A stretch of DNA of 64,000 nucleotides from Gordonibacter pamelaeae (GTDB lineage: Bacteria > Actinomycetota > Coriobacteriia > Coriobacteriales > Eggerthellaceae). This document shows, piece after piece, positions 49,019-57,735 of the stretch. The translations under genes were made by a program, and so were the position numbers. The stretch lies in NCBI RefSeq assembly GCF_042665095.1, contig NZ_JBHTBV010000005.1, one strand, 5' to 3'. Below the pieces are notes generated by a model. It worked only from the letters and a program-made list of their open reading frames with translations. It was not told where the DNA came from and ran no database searches. The number at the start of each line of letters is the position of its first letter. Positions within the stretch are counted from its first letter, which is position 1.

Positions 49019-50482
49019 CTACCCCCGCGCCCCCGGCCTCACGAGGCCGCCCTCGTAGGCGCGCACCACCAGCTGCGCGCGGTCGTGGGCGCCCAGCTTC
49101 GCCATGACGCGGGCGAGATGCGTCTTCACCGTGGCAGGAGAGATGAACAGCTCGGCGCCTATCTCGTCGTTCGTCATGCCGCGGGCCACCAGCACCAGTA
49201 TCTCGCGCTCGCGCTCGGTGAGCGCGGAGAACGCGCCGGCGCCCCCTCCCCCGGCCGCTCCGGCGCCCACCGCAGGGCGCGTGCGCACGAACGTCTCCAC
49301 CAGCCGCCGCATCACCGAGGGCTGGATGAGCGCATCGCCGGCTGCCACCACGCGCACGGCGGCAGCGATGTCGTGGCCATGCCCGTCCGTCTCGGCCGCC
49401 GCGCCCCGGCCGTCGTCCTCCACCGTCAGGCACGCTCCCGACGGCCCCGTGAACAGGCGCATCGTTGCCGAGCGCGCGCCGGCATGCCGCACGATGTTCG
49501 TGGCGGCCTCGCGCGCGATGCCGTAGAGCGCCACATCCACGAACGCCGGCACGGCGGCGCGGTCGTACCCGCCCGCATCCAGCGCCACGTCCACGCCGGC
49601 ACGGCGCAGGTAGGCCGCAAGGTCGTCCAAACGCTCGGTGCCGGCCGTGGGCTCCGTCTCGGCCGCGGGGTCGCCGGCGCGCAGCACGCCTATCATGCCG
49701 CGGATCTCCTCGAGGGCGTCCTTCGCCGTCGTGCGCGCGGTGGCTATGGCCTTCTTCGCCGCTGCAGGGTCGCGGTCGACCAGGCGCTCGGCCGCAGCCG
49801 CCTGGATGCTCACCGCGGAGAGCGAGTGCGCCGTGATGTCGTGCACCTCGCGGGCGATGCGCACGCGCTCCTCCTCCACGCGTCGGGCCGCCTCCTCCTC
49901 GCGCGAGCGCTCCGCCTCGAGCGCGCGCCGCTCCGTCTCCGCCACGTAGGCGCGGTGCGTGCGGTACGCATAGCCCGCGAGCGCCGCGGCCGCCAGCAGC
50001 GCGACGTTCTGGAAGCGCGTGAAGAAGGCGAGGCTCGCCGTGCGCGAGGGGGCGTCGGCGAACAGCACGCCCGCCACGGCCAGGGCGACGGCGACGGCTG
50101 CCTCCGTGCGCCCGCGCTCGCAAGCGATGGTGTACAGCGCCACCACGGGGCCCACCACCGTGAGCGAGAAGCCCCGGAACGCGCCCTGCAGCCCCAGGAA
50201 CGTGATGAGCACGAACAGGAACACGGGCCACGGGAACCGCCGCCGCGCCGCGAGCGGCAGCGTGGTCAGCGCCAGCGCCACGAACACCGACGTGTCGGGC
50301 ACGACGTTCACGATGCCCAGATACTGGCGCAGCTCAAGGTCGGGGATCACGATGGACGAGGCCGTGAGCATGAGCTGCCCGCAGCCGAACAGGAACGCCG
50401 CCAGCATCACGGCGACGTCGACCGCCCAGTCCTTGGGCGCCATCGGGCGGTTGTTCACAAGGAAGTTCTCCATGCCTGCCAT
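49019..50482 (-). CDS. Histidine kinase fused in frame to the tail of a LuxR response regulator (receiver lost)
   Basis: 487 residues. Residues ~20-175 hold about six membrane helices. A coiled coil and HisKA_3 H-box (His214 in REVHDITAHS) follow, then the ATPase N-box (AATNIVRHAGA) and G1 box (DDGRG, 356-360). At ~368-372 the kinase stops after DGHGH and the sequence becomes the last helix of a NarL receiver (AAAVRVVAAGDALIQPSV). A linker and LuxR HTH (TEREREILVLVARG, TVKTHLARVMAKL) complete it. The ATP-lid G2 box and the receiver's phosphoacceptor Asp are missing. This fits an in-frame deletion between adjacent kinase and regulator genes. Activity is doubtful as a kinase; it may still bind DNA. 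Confidence 0.87.
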   Translation of the reverse strand: MAGMENFLVNNRPMAPKDWAVDVAVMLAAFLFGCGQLMLTASSIVIPDLELRQYLGIVNVVPDTSVFVALALTTLPLAARRRFPWPVFLFVLITFLGLQGAFRGFSLTVVGPVVALYTIACERGRTEAAVAVALAVAGVLFADAPSRTASLAFFTRFQNVALLAAAALAGYAYRTHRAYVAETERRALEAERSREEEAARRVEEERVRIAREVHDITAHSLSAVSIQAAAAERLVDRDPAAAKKAIATARTTAKDALEEIRGMIGVLRAGDPAAETEPTAGTERLDDLAAYLRRAGVDVALDAGGYDRAAVPAFVDVALYGIAREAATNIVRHAGARSATMRLFTGPSGACLTVEDDGRGAAAETDGHGHDIAAAVRVVAAGDALIQPSVMRRLVETFVRTRPAVGAGAAGGGGAGAFSALTEREREILVLVARGMTNDEIGAELFISPATVKTHLARVMAKLGAHDRAQLVVRAYEGGLVRPGARG

Positions 50483-50545
50483 GGTACGCGACCCGGCCGC
50501 CCCGCGCCATACACCAGCCGAGGTAATTGGAGTATCCGAACGCGC

Positions 50546-52090
50546 CTACCGGCAGCCGGGAGCCTCGCCGCCGCCGTCCGCGCCGCGCTCTTCCTCCACG
50601 AGGTCGATGAGCTGCTGGCGGGTGTGGACCTCGAGCTTGGCATAGATGTTGCGCACATGGCTGCGCACGGTGTTCTCGCTCACGAACAGCACGCCGGCAA
50701 TGTGGGCTTTCGTGCGGCCGCGCGCCAGATAGCGCATGATCTCGGCCTCGCGCTCGGTGAGGCCGCCCGCTGCGGCCACGGCCGCGCACCGAGCATCGAA
50801 CGCGTCGTCGCCCTCCGCCACGGCGCCTGCCGGCAAAGGCGCCGCCTCCGCCGCACCCGCCGGGGCCGCCGCAGCAGCCGAGGACCCCGCATCCGCGTCG
50901 CCCCGGCGTCGGTGGCGCCGGTCGCGCGACACGAGCACGGCCGCCAGCGACAGCGCGTAGATCACGGCCATGATAACCACCAGATAGCGCATGATGTGCT
51001 CGCTCTCGCCGAACAGGCCGCCCGGCAGCGAGCCGATGGCGTGCCCGCCCAAGAGCGCCGCGGCCAAGCAGACGCGCGCGAGGCACGCGGCCGCGGCCAT
51101 GAGCACGTAGGGCGACAGGTTCCGCACGTGCGCCGTCTCGGCCACCACGTACGTGATGAGCAGCGCGATGAAGTAGTAGCCGCCCAAGAGCACCGTGCTG
51201 AAGAACAGGTTGAACTGCTCGCCCAGAAACGGCAGGAACACCGAAAGCGAGGCGATGATGGGCATGATCACGCGGAACGCCGTGGACACCCGCGGGATGC
51301 GCTGCACCACGAACACGACGACGCAGAACGCCAGGATGCCGATGAGCATGCCCGCACCCGACACCGAGCCGGACCCGGCGAACGTCACGGACCCGGCCAG
51401 CATGAAGCTGTTGAGCAGCCCGATCACGGCCTCCATGACGCAGAACGCCACGAGCGAGTCTCCCAGCTCCAGGAACGCGTCGCGGTACGATCCGCGCGGC
51501 GCGTCCTTCCGACGCCCGCCCGCCCCCGTGCCCGCCGCACCCGCACGCAGCGCGCGCCGCACGTACCGCGCGCACAGCACCATGACGACCAGGGCCGCGC
51601 AGCTTGCAACCGCCCGCGCGCCCCCGGACAGGCCCGAGAGCACCGACGACGTCACCATGTTCACCAGCATGCTGAGCGCGATCTGCGTGACGATGGCGCG
51701 CGGCTCCTGGCAGGCCAGCACCTCCACCCACACGAGCGACAGCATGACCGACGCCACCCCGAGCAGCACGCCCGGCACGATGAGCGCCAGATCGGACGGC
51801 ATCCACGAGAACACGCCGAACAGGGCGCACAGGTTCGCCGCCACGAACAGCGCCGCGGGCGCCACGTAGGGCATGGACAGCGGCCCCAGCCGCCCGCGCA
51901 GCGTGAGCGCGATGACGGTGACGGAGCACACGACCACCGAGCAGGCCACCACCACGTTGAAGAACAGATCGGGAACGAACAGGAACGGCGCCTCCACCGA
52001 GGCGAACGCCGACAGGTAGGAGTTGGCGTTCACGCCACGGAACAGCCCGTAGCCCACGATCACCACGAGCGAGAATAACCGCGGGTCCAC
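50546..52090 (-). CDS. Membrane LuxR-type regulator (about 12 TM plus HTH), divergent from flavin reductase
   Basis: About 514 residues from the GTG at 52090. Roughly 12 hydrophobic helices come first, then an Ala/Gly linker and a C-terminal LuxR HTH (TEREAEIMRYLARG, ENTVRSHVRNIYAKL). The third such protein in the window, again divergent from a Tat-exported flavin reductase (52397). The start is uncertain. The frame stays open to 52642, but no ATG with a ribosome site is in frame near the first helix. An ATG with a decent context at 52177-52182 is in another frame, so a frameshift near the N-terminus is possible. Confidence 0.8.
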   Translation of the reverse strand: MDPRLFSLVVIVGYGLFRGVNANSYLSAFASVEAPFLFVPDLFFNVVVACSVVVCSVTVIALTLRGRLGPLSMPYVAPAALFVAANLCALFGVFSWMPSDLALIVPGVLLGVASVMLSLVWVEVLACQEPRAIVTQIALSMLVNMVTSSVLSGLSGGARAVASCAALVVMVLCARYVRRALRAGAAGTGAGGRRKDAPRGSYRDAFLELGDSLVAFCVMEAVIGLLNSFMLAGSVTFAGSGSVSGAGMLIGILAFCVVVFVVQRIPRVSTAFRVIMPIIASLSVFLPFLGEQFNLFFSTVLLGGYYFIALLITYVVAETAHVRNLSPYVLMAAAACLARVCLAAALLGGHAIGSLPGGLFGESEHIMRYLVVIMAVIYALSLAAVLVSRDRRHRRRGDADAGSSAAAAAPAGAAEAAPLPAGAVAEGDDAFDARCAAVAAAGGLTEREAEIMRYLARGRTKAHIAGVLFVSENTVRSHVRNIYAKLEVHTRQQLIDLVEEERGADGGGEAPGCR

Positions 52091-52396
52091 CGCGCGCGGC
52101 GACGCGGCCGGCGCTGCGCGCCCCGGCCCCTCTGCGCTCGACGCGTGCCCTGCGGCGCGCTTTCCCTCCCCGCATTCATCATGCGCCCATGATACCGGAA
52201 ACGCCTGCGCGTACGCGAGACGAAACCGCAGGATAACGGCGGCAGAAGGCAATATAGCCCGAAACGGACGGTGACGGGGGCGGCCCGCGGACCTAGAGTG
52301 GGGGCATCGTCGCGAGGGCGACCGACAGGGATTCCGCCTCACGCCCGGCAGCGGCCGGCGCGAGGCGGACAAGAAGAGGGAACAGGGAGGATTATT
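52091..52396. promoter_or_regulatory. Divergent region between LuxR-type gene and flavin reductase
   Basis: About 300 bp without a supported gene, though the LuxR frame stays open across it. CTAGAGTG (52294-52301) recalls CTAGGGTG (19851-19858) upstream of the other flavin reductase, in both cases about 80-95 bp before the start codon. No clear palindrome is seen. Confidence 0.35.
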
Positions 52397-53896
52397 ATGG
52401 AGAACAGCATGAACCGACGCAACTTCCTCAAGGCAGCCGTGGCTTCGGGTGCCGTGCTCGTGGCCGGCGGCGCGCTGGCCGGCTGCGCGCCCAACGGCGG
52501 CGGCAAGGGCGGCAGCGCGAGCGAGGGCGACACCGTGGTGGGAACCTCGCCGGTGAGCTTCACCGAGGAAACCGACGTGCTCATCCTGGGCACGGGCATC
52601 GCCGGCATGTCGGCGGCCATGGACCCGGTGGAGGCGGGCCACAAGGTCATGCTCGTGGACAAGCTCGACCGCGTGGGCGGCGAGAGCTTCATCGCCTGCG
52701 GCGTCATGAACGTGGCGGGCTCAAAGATGCAGAAGGATGCCGGCATCGAAGGAGACCCCGAGACGAAGTGGCAGGCCTACGCCCCCATTCTGGAGAAGAA
52801 GGGCGAGACCGACGACATGGACTACAAGCACAACGTCTACCTCTACCAGACCGAATGGGCCGACCGCGTGGCGACCGACTACGGCGCGGTGTTCCAGCCC
52901 ATCACCGACTACATGAACACGGGCGCGCCCACGTCCATGCTGCTGCCCGGCAACGGTATCGGCGACATGCAGGCCGTGCTCACGCCGCTGCAGAAGGGCC
53001 TGGAGAAGAAGGGCGCCACGTACAAGCTGAACCTGCGCGCCACGAACTTCATCGTGGACGGCGAGGGCACCCCCATCGGCGTGCGCTTCAACGACGAGAA
53101 GAACAACAAGCCCGTCGACATCAAGGCGCAGAAGATCATCGTGGCCACGGGCGGCTTCTCGTGCAACCAGGAGATGGTGTCCGCCTACCTGCCCAGCCAG
53201 CAGCGCCTCGGGCCGCTCACCGTGCACTCCATGGGCGAAGGCCACCAGATGTGCCGGGCGCTGGGCGGCGTGTACACGCACATGGACATGGAGGCCAACC
53301 GCATGAGCGACCTGGCCCAGGTTACGGTGTGGGGCTACTTCTCGCCGCAGGTGCAGGTGACGCCGCAGGGCCGTCGCTTCATCAAGGAGGACCAAAGCCA
53401 CGACTCTCCCGACAAGGCCGCCGAGCTGGAGCTGGGATTCTGGTGGACCATCTTCGACGACCAGACCATCAACGGCAGCCAGAAGTGGAACGTCGAGCTG
53501 AACATGAAGGGCAGCCCCGACCGCCTCGTGGGCCCGTGCAACTCGCTCGACGAGCTGGCCGCGGCCATGGACGTGCCCGCCGGCACGCTCAAGGAGACGT
53601 TCGAGAAGTACGACGCCATGGTGGCCGCCGGCGAGGACACCGAGTTCGGCAAGAAGCTGTTCCTGAAGTCGCTCGCCGCGCCGTACTACGCCATGAAGCA
53701 TTTCCCGTTCCGCTACAAGACGCACGGCGGCATGAAGATCACCACGGAAAGCCAGCTCGCGGACAAGGACGGCAACCCCATCCCCAACGTGTACTGCTGC
53801 GGCTCCACCGTCGCCGACAGCGGCAGCGACCTTAGCCCCAACGCCGGCAGCGGCCTGGTCAGCGGCAAGGCCGTCGTCGAGGCGCTGAAGGCGTAA
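52397..53896 (+). CDS. Tat-exported FAD-dependent fumarate reductase-like flavoprotein
   Basis: 499 residues. The Tat motif (NRRNFLKA, Arg7-Arg8) with a lipobox (ALAGC, Cys30) predicts an exported lipoprotein. The FAD-binding motif VLILGTGIAGMSAAM begins near residue 63, and NVYCCGSTVADSGSDL is in the C-terminal FAD-capping segment. It belongs to the fumarate reductase / flavocytochrome c superfamily without heme. It is divergent from a membrane LuxR and convergent with its paralogue at 53994. AGGGAGG precedes the ATG. Substrate unknown. Confidence 0.9.
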   Translation: MENSMNRRNFLKAAVASGAVLVAGGALAGCAPNGGGKGGSASEGDTVVGTSPVSFTEETDVLILGTGIAGMSAAMDPVEAGHKVMLVDKLDRVGGESFIACGVMNVAGSKMQKDAGIEGDPETKWQAYAPILEKKGETDDMDYKHNVYLYQTEWADRVATDYGAVFQPITDYMNTGAPTSMLLPGNGIGDMQAVLTPLQKGLEKKGATYKLNLRATNFIVDGEGTPIGVRFNDEKNNKPVDIKAQKIIVATGGFSCNQEMVSAYLPSQQRLGPLTVHSMGEGHQMCRALGGVYTHMDMEANRMSDLAQVTVWGYFSPQVQVTPQGRRFIKEDQSHDSPDKAAELELGFWWTIFDDQTINGSQKWNVELNMKGSPDRLVGPCNSLDELAAAMDVPAGTLKETFEKYDAMVAAGEDTEFGKKLFLKSLAAPYYAMKHFPFRYKTHGGMKITTESQLADKDGNPIPNVYCCGSTVADSGSDLSPNAGSGLVSGKAVVEALKA

Positions 53897-53921
53897 CCGA
53901 AGCGACCCTCCACCCCTCCCC

Positions 53922-53958
53922 GGGCGAGGCCCCGGCCGTTTCGGCCAGGGCCTCGCCC
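53922..53958. terminator. Hairpin between the convergent flavin reductase genes
   Basis: GGGCGAGGCCC (53922-53932) pairs with GGGCCTCGCCC (53948-53958), and the loop contains a nested CGGCCG/CGGCC helix. It may terminate transcription from both sides. Confidence 0.6.
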
Positions 53959-53993
53959 TCCTTCTCCCTGCCGACCGTGCTTCAAGCCGAAAG

Positions 53994-55505
53994 CTACTTC
54001 CCCGCGTCCCCCGCATCGAGCGCCTTCGCCACCGCCCGCCCCACGATCAACCCGAACGCCCCGTTCGTCGCCAACCCCTCCACGCTGCCGGCTGCCACCG
54101 AGCCGCAGGCGTACACGTTCGCGATGGCCGAGCCCGCCGCGTTCAGCAGCCGGCCGTCGGCATCAGTGCGCACGCCGCCGCGCGTCTTGTAGCGCACAGG
54201 GAGCTGCTTGAGCGCGTAGTACGGCGGCTCGATCTCCTGAAGGAACGCTGTGCGGCCGAACGCATCGTCCTTGCCGGCGTCAACCGCCTCGCCGTAGCCG
54301 TCGAACACCGCCTTGAGCGCGTCGGACGCGATGCCCAGGCCGCCCGCCAGCGCCTCCACGTCGTCGAAGGGTCCCGCCAGGCGCTTCGCGTTCTTCGTCG
54401 TAACCTGCGCAATGCTGCGCGCCTGGGCGCCGCTGGACAGCTTCTTGCCGAAGATCGTCCACCAGTACCCGCGGTCGCCGACCACGCAGGCGTCGGCCGC
54501 AGCGTTCGGGTCGTCCTCGCGCGCGAACCGGCGCCCGAGCGCGTCCACGACGAGCACGGGGCCGAACAGGCCCCAGGCCGCAGCCTCGGGCAGGTCGCTC
54601 GTCAGGGGCGCGGCCTTGCCCATATCGTCCAGCTGGCCTCCCAGGTGCGCGCACAGCAGCTGGCCCTCGCCCATCGAGGCGGTGGTGTAGCAGCCGATGC
54701 GCTCCTGGGCGGGCACGTTGGCGTGCACGAGCGGCTGGCTCGAGGCGAACCCGCCGGTGGCCATGACCACGGCGCGCGCCCGCACGTCGGTGGCGGCGCC
54801 CGTCTTCGCGTCGCGCAGGCGCATGCCGCACACGGTACCGGACGCATCCACCACGAACGCCGAGGCGCGCAGCCCGGTGGCGAACGCAGCGCCCTTCGAC
54901 GACAGCCCATCGCGCAGCGGCGTCATGATGCTCTCCATGTCGCCCAGCCCGCGCTTCGGCAGCAGGATGCGCTCCGACGCGCCCGCCTTCACGTGGTCGG
55001 CGGGGTTCTCGAACTGGGCGCCGTACTCGTCCACCAGCTGGTCAACCCACTCGGGCGCGGTCACGAACAACCGCTTGGCGAAGTCGAGGTCGGTGATGCC
55101 GGCGTCGGCGAACTCCTGGCGGCGCGTGTCCCACGCCTGCTCGGCCGTGGTTTCGATGCCGGCCTGCTTCTGCAGCGCGCTGCCGGATACGTGCATGACG
55201 CCGGTGGACGAGTAGCTCTCGCCGCCCAGCAGCTCCAGCTTCTCCGCGATCATGACCGAGCGTCCCGCCTCGAGCGGCGCCATGGCCGCGGACAGCCCGG
55301 CGATGCCGCTGCCCACCACGAGCACGTCCACATCGGACGAGAAGCTGACGTCGGGGCTCTCGAAAACGCGCGGCCCCTCCTCCTCGGTCGGGGCGGCAGG
55401 GGCGAGCGGCGACGGCACCGCGCCCGACGAGCAGGCGGCCAAGCCCCCGCCCGCCGCGACGACGGCGCCTGCGCCTACAAGTTTGAAGAATGCCCGACGT
55501 TCCAT
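53994..55505 (-). CDS. FAD-dependent fumarate reductase-like flavoprotein (Tat lipoprotein)
   Basis: 503 residues, a paralogue of the protein at 52397. The signal is MERRAFFKLVGAGAVVAAGG with a Tat RR pair (Arg3-Arg4) and LAAC lipobox (Cys25). The FAD motif is VLVVGSGIAGLSAAM. The C-terminal FAD-capping region reads YACGSVAAGSVEGLATNGA. The order of segments matches its paralogue, but sequence differs strongly, implying an older duplication or different substrate. The two genes converge. No regulator is adjacent to this copy. Confidence 0.88.
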   Translation of the reverse strand: MERRAFFKLVGAGAVVAAGGGLAACSSGAVPSPLAPAAPTEEEGPRVFESPDVSFSSDVDVLVVGSGIAGLSAAMAPLEAGRSVMIAEKLELLGGESYSSTGVMHVSGSALQKQAGIETTAEQAWDTRRQEFADAGITDLDFAKRLFVTAPEWVDQLVDEYGAQFENPADHVKAGASERILLPKRGLGDMESIMTPLRDGLSSKGAAFATGLRASAFVVDASGTVCGMRLRDAKTGAATDVRARAVVMATGGFASSQPLVHANVPAQERIGCYTTASMGEGQLLCAHLGGQLDDMGKAAPLTSDLPEAAAWGLFGPVLVVDALGRRFAREDDPNAAADACVVGDRGYWWTIFGKKLSSGAQARSIAQVTTKNAKRLAGPFDDVEALAGGLGIASDALKAVFDGYGEAVDAGKDDAFGRTAFLQEIEPPYYALKQLPVRYKTRGGVRTDADGRLLNAAGSAIANVYACGSVAAGSVEGLATNGAFGLIVGRAVAKALDAGDAGK

Positions 55506-55679
55506 GAGGCGGCGGCTCCTTTGACGGGGAATGCACGTTGATTACCGGATGCGCCGAGTATAGTGACCGCGCAGGCGGGCGCGGCAGGGCGACAGCGGGT
55601 TGTCACGCAATCTTCGCATGGGGAGAGGGGCGCCGTCCGGCCTGCGGCGTGTGCGAGATGGGGGGGCGCCCCCTCACCT

Positions 55680-56498
55680 CTACGCGTAGAACGGCGCCTG
55701 GGGATACGGGGGCTCCAGCGCGCGCTTGAAGGCGGTGGCGCGCACGGTGGACAGCACGCGCTCGACCTGTGCCGCGTCGAAGCCTTCCGCCACCAGCGCA
55801 TCGGCGCCCAGGCCGCGCTCCACGTGGGCCTGCAGCAGCGCATCGAGCGTGGGATAGTCTATGCCCATGCTCTTCTCGTCCTCCTGGTTGGGCGAGAGCT
55901 CGGCGCTGGGCGGCTTCGCGAACACGCGCTCGGGCACGGGCGGCACGGCGCCCGCAGCCTCGGCCTGGGCGTTCCGCCAACGGGCCACGGCATACACGTC
56001 GGTCTTGTACAGGCCGCCGAGGGGGGCGAAGGCGCCGGCCGTATCGCCGTAGAGCGTGGAGTAGCCCATCATGGCCTCGCTCTTGTTGCCCGTGTTCACC
56101 AGCATCCAGCCGTACGCGTTCGAAAGCGCCATCAGGCACACCATGCGGCAGCGCGCCTGCGTGTTCTCGGCCGCCAACCCCGCGAGCTCGCCGCCGCACG
56201 CGCGCGCCAGCACGCGCTCGAACGCCTCGTACGGCTCGCAGACGGACACGACCTGCGCCTCGATGCCCAGGTTGCCCGCCAGCTCCCGCGCATCCTCCAC
56301 CGAGTGCTCGCTCGAGTACGGCCCCGGCAGCAGCACGCCGTGCACATGGTCGGCGCCGAACGCATCCACGCACATCACCGCCACGATGCTGGAGTCCATG
56401 CCCCCCGACAGCCCGATGACCGCGTCGGAGAACCCGGCGCCCTCCGCAAAGCCCCGCAGCGCCTCGACGCAGAGGCGGTACCGCTCGCTCGTATCCAT
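55680..56498 (-). CDS. nadE: NH3-dependent NAD+ synthetase
   Basis: 272 residues from ATG 56498. The PP-loop motif SGGMDSSIVAVM is intact, as are GNKSEAMMGYSTLYGDTAGA and the C-terminal SPNQEDEKSMGIDY (adenylate/NaAD binding). It makes NAD+ from nicotinate adenine dinucleotide and ammonia, the last step of NAD synthesis. No glutaminase domain is present. The frame extends to 56612, but the upstream residues are not family-like; an AAAGG site precedes 56498. It lies upstream of the flavin reductase on the same strand. Confidence 0.93.
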   Translation of the reverse strand: MDTSERYRLCVEALRGFAEGAGFSDAVIGLSGGMDSSIVAVMCVDAFGADHVHGVLLPGPYSSEHSVEDARELAGNLGIEAQVVSVCEPYEAFERVLARACGGELAGLAAENTQARCRMVCLMALSNAYGWMLVNTGNKSEAMMGYSTLYGDTAGAFAPLGGLYKTDVYAVARWRNAQAEAAGAVPPVPERVFAKPPSAELSPNQEDEKSMGIDYPTLDALLQAHVERGLGADALVAEGFDAAQVERVLSTVRATAFKRALEPPYPQAPFYA

Positions 56499-56578
56499 AT
56501 GCCAGCCTTTCGCTCGCGCCTGCCGTTGCGGCCAGTATGGGCGCCGATTGTTTCTACTTGGTTGCGGGCGCTCCCCCG

Positions 56579-57232
56579 TTACTGGATCTCCCGGATGCGG
56601 TCGGCCAGCCACTCCGCCCAGGCCTCCACGCCGTCGCCCTTCGTGGCGGCGATGGGGAAGATGGGGGCCTGCGGATTCAGCTGGCGCACGGCGCTCTCGA
56701 ACGCCTCGCGATCGAAGTTGAACACGGGCAGGGTGTCCACCTTGTTCAGCACCACGGCCTCGGCCACCTGGAACACCCCGGGGTACTTGAGGGGCTTGTC
56801 ATCGCCCTCGGGCACGGACAGGATCATGACCTTGGCGTTCTCGCCCAGGTCGAAGTCCGTGGGGCACACGAGGTTGCCCACGTTCTCCACGATGATGAGG
56901 TCCAGGCGCGCCAGGTCCAGCACGTCCACGGCGCGCTTGAGCATGGCGCTCTCCAGGTGGCACGCGCCGCCCGTGTTTATTTGTACGGCGGGGATGCCCT
57001 GCGCCTTGATCTTCTCAGCGTCCACGTTGCTGGCGATGTCGCCCTCGATGACGGCGATGTTGAACTCGTCGCGCAGCGCGTCGATGGTGGCCAGGATGGT
57101 GGACGTCTTGCCCGAGCCGGGGCTGGCCAGAAGATCCAGCACGAACACCTTGTTCTCGGCGAACCGCGCGCGCAGCTCCGAGGCCAGCTGATCGTTCTTG
57201 TCGAGGATGGGTTGCTTCATATCTATCTGCAT
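56579..57232 (-). CDS. hypB: Hydrogenase nickel incorporation GTPase HypB
   Basis: 217 residues. The P-loop LLASPGSGKTSTIL, GDIASNVDAEKIK switch region, GGACHLESAMLK and NKVDTLP (NKxD guanine motif) are typical of HypB/UreG GTPases. It inserts nickel into NiFe hydrogenase or similar Ni enzymes. The usual N-terminal His-rich or CxxCGC nickel-storage segment is absent. hypA lies 36 bp upstream on the same strand. No hydrogenase structural gene is in the window. Confidence 0.94.
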   Translation of the reverse strand: MQIDMKQPILDKNDQLASELRARFAENKVFVLDLLASPGSGKTSTILATIDALRDEFNIAVIEGDIASNVDAEKIKAQGIPAVQINTGGACHLESAMLKRAVDVLDLARLDLIIVENVGNLVCPTDFDLGENAKVMILSVPEGDDKPLKYPGVFQVAEAVVLNKVDTLPVFNFDREAFESAVRQLNPQAPIFPIAATKGDGVEAWAEWLADRIREIQ

Positions 57233-57268
57233 GATGGCTCCTTATCAGTCGCGCCCAGCATAGCAAAC

Positions 57269-57676
57269 TTATGCGTCGGCAGAGCCGGGTTCCGCGGCGA
57301 CGGCCCCTTCTTCCTCGTCGTCGGGGATATCCACCTCTATCGAGTCGATCTGCAGCTCGCGGCCGGCGATGAGCTCCGTGGCGAAGCTGCCGCACTCGGG
57401 GCACAGCATGTGGAAGCGGTCGTGGTCGTACTCGGCGCCGCACTCCAGGCAGCGGCTGCGCGGGCATACCATGGTTATGTCGAGCTCGGCGCCGGCGCAC
57501 AGCGCAAACTCGCGCTGCTCCGACAGCGCCTCGAAGGCGAAGCGCAGCGCATCCTCGATGGCCTCGGTCATCTCGCCCACCGACAGGCTCACCTTGAGCA
57601 CCCGGTCGGCGCCGGCCTGCTTCGCGGACGTTTGCACGGCGTCCAGGACGCCCGTCATGATGCCCAGTTCGTGCAT
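57269..57676 (-). CDS. hypA: Hydrogenase nickel insertion protein HypA
   Basis: 135 residues. MHELGI at the N-terminus (Met1/His2 nickel ligands) and zinc ligands CPRSRCLECG and CPECGS later. The acidic C-terminal tail is longer than usual. It passes Ni2+ to HypB for hydrogenase maturation. Co-transcribed with hypB downstream (36 bp). AAGGAG precedes the ATG. Confidence 0.93.
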   Translation of the reverse strand: MHELGIMTGVLDAVQTSAKQAGADRVLKVSLSVGEMTEAIEDALRFAFEALSEQREFALCAGAELDITMVCPRSRCLECGAEYDHDRFHMLCPECGSFATELIAGRELQIDSIEVDIPDDEEEGAVAAEPGSADA

Positions 57677-57696
57677 GATGCGCTCCTTAACGAAAA

Positions 57697-57722
57697 GGCC
57701 CGCCGATCAAGCGGCGGGCCTG
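57697..57722 (-). terminator. Terminator between tatC and hypA
   Basis: GGCCCGCCG pairs with CGGCGGGCC around ATCAAG; on the minus strand it is followed by TTTTCG. It lies 14 bp past the tatC stop and separates the tat genes from hypAB. Confidence 0.85.
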
Positions 57723-57735
57723 ATTGTCGGCACGG

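Noticed and set aside
48950..52078. A 1042-codon plus-strand frame
   Set aside because: Antisense to the kinase fusion and LuxR genes; His/Arg/Glu-rich pattern typical of GC shadows.
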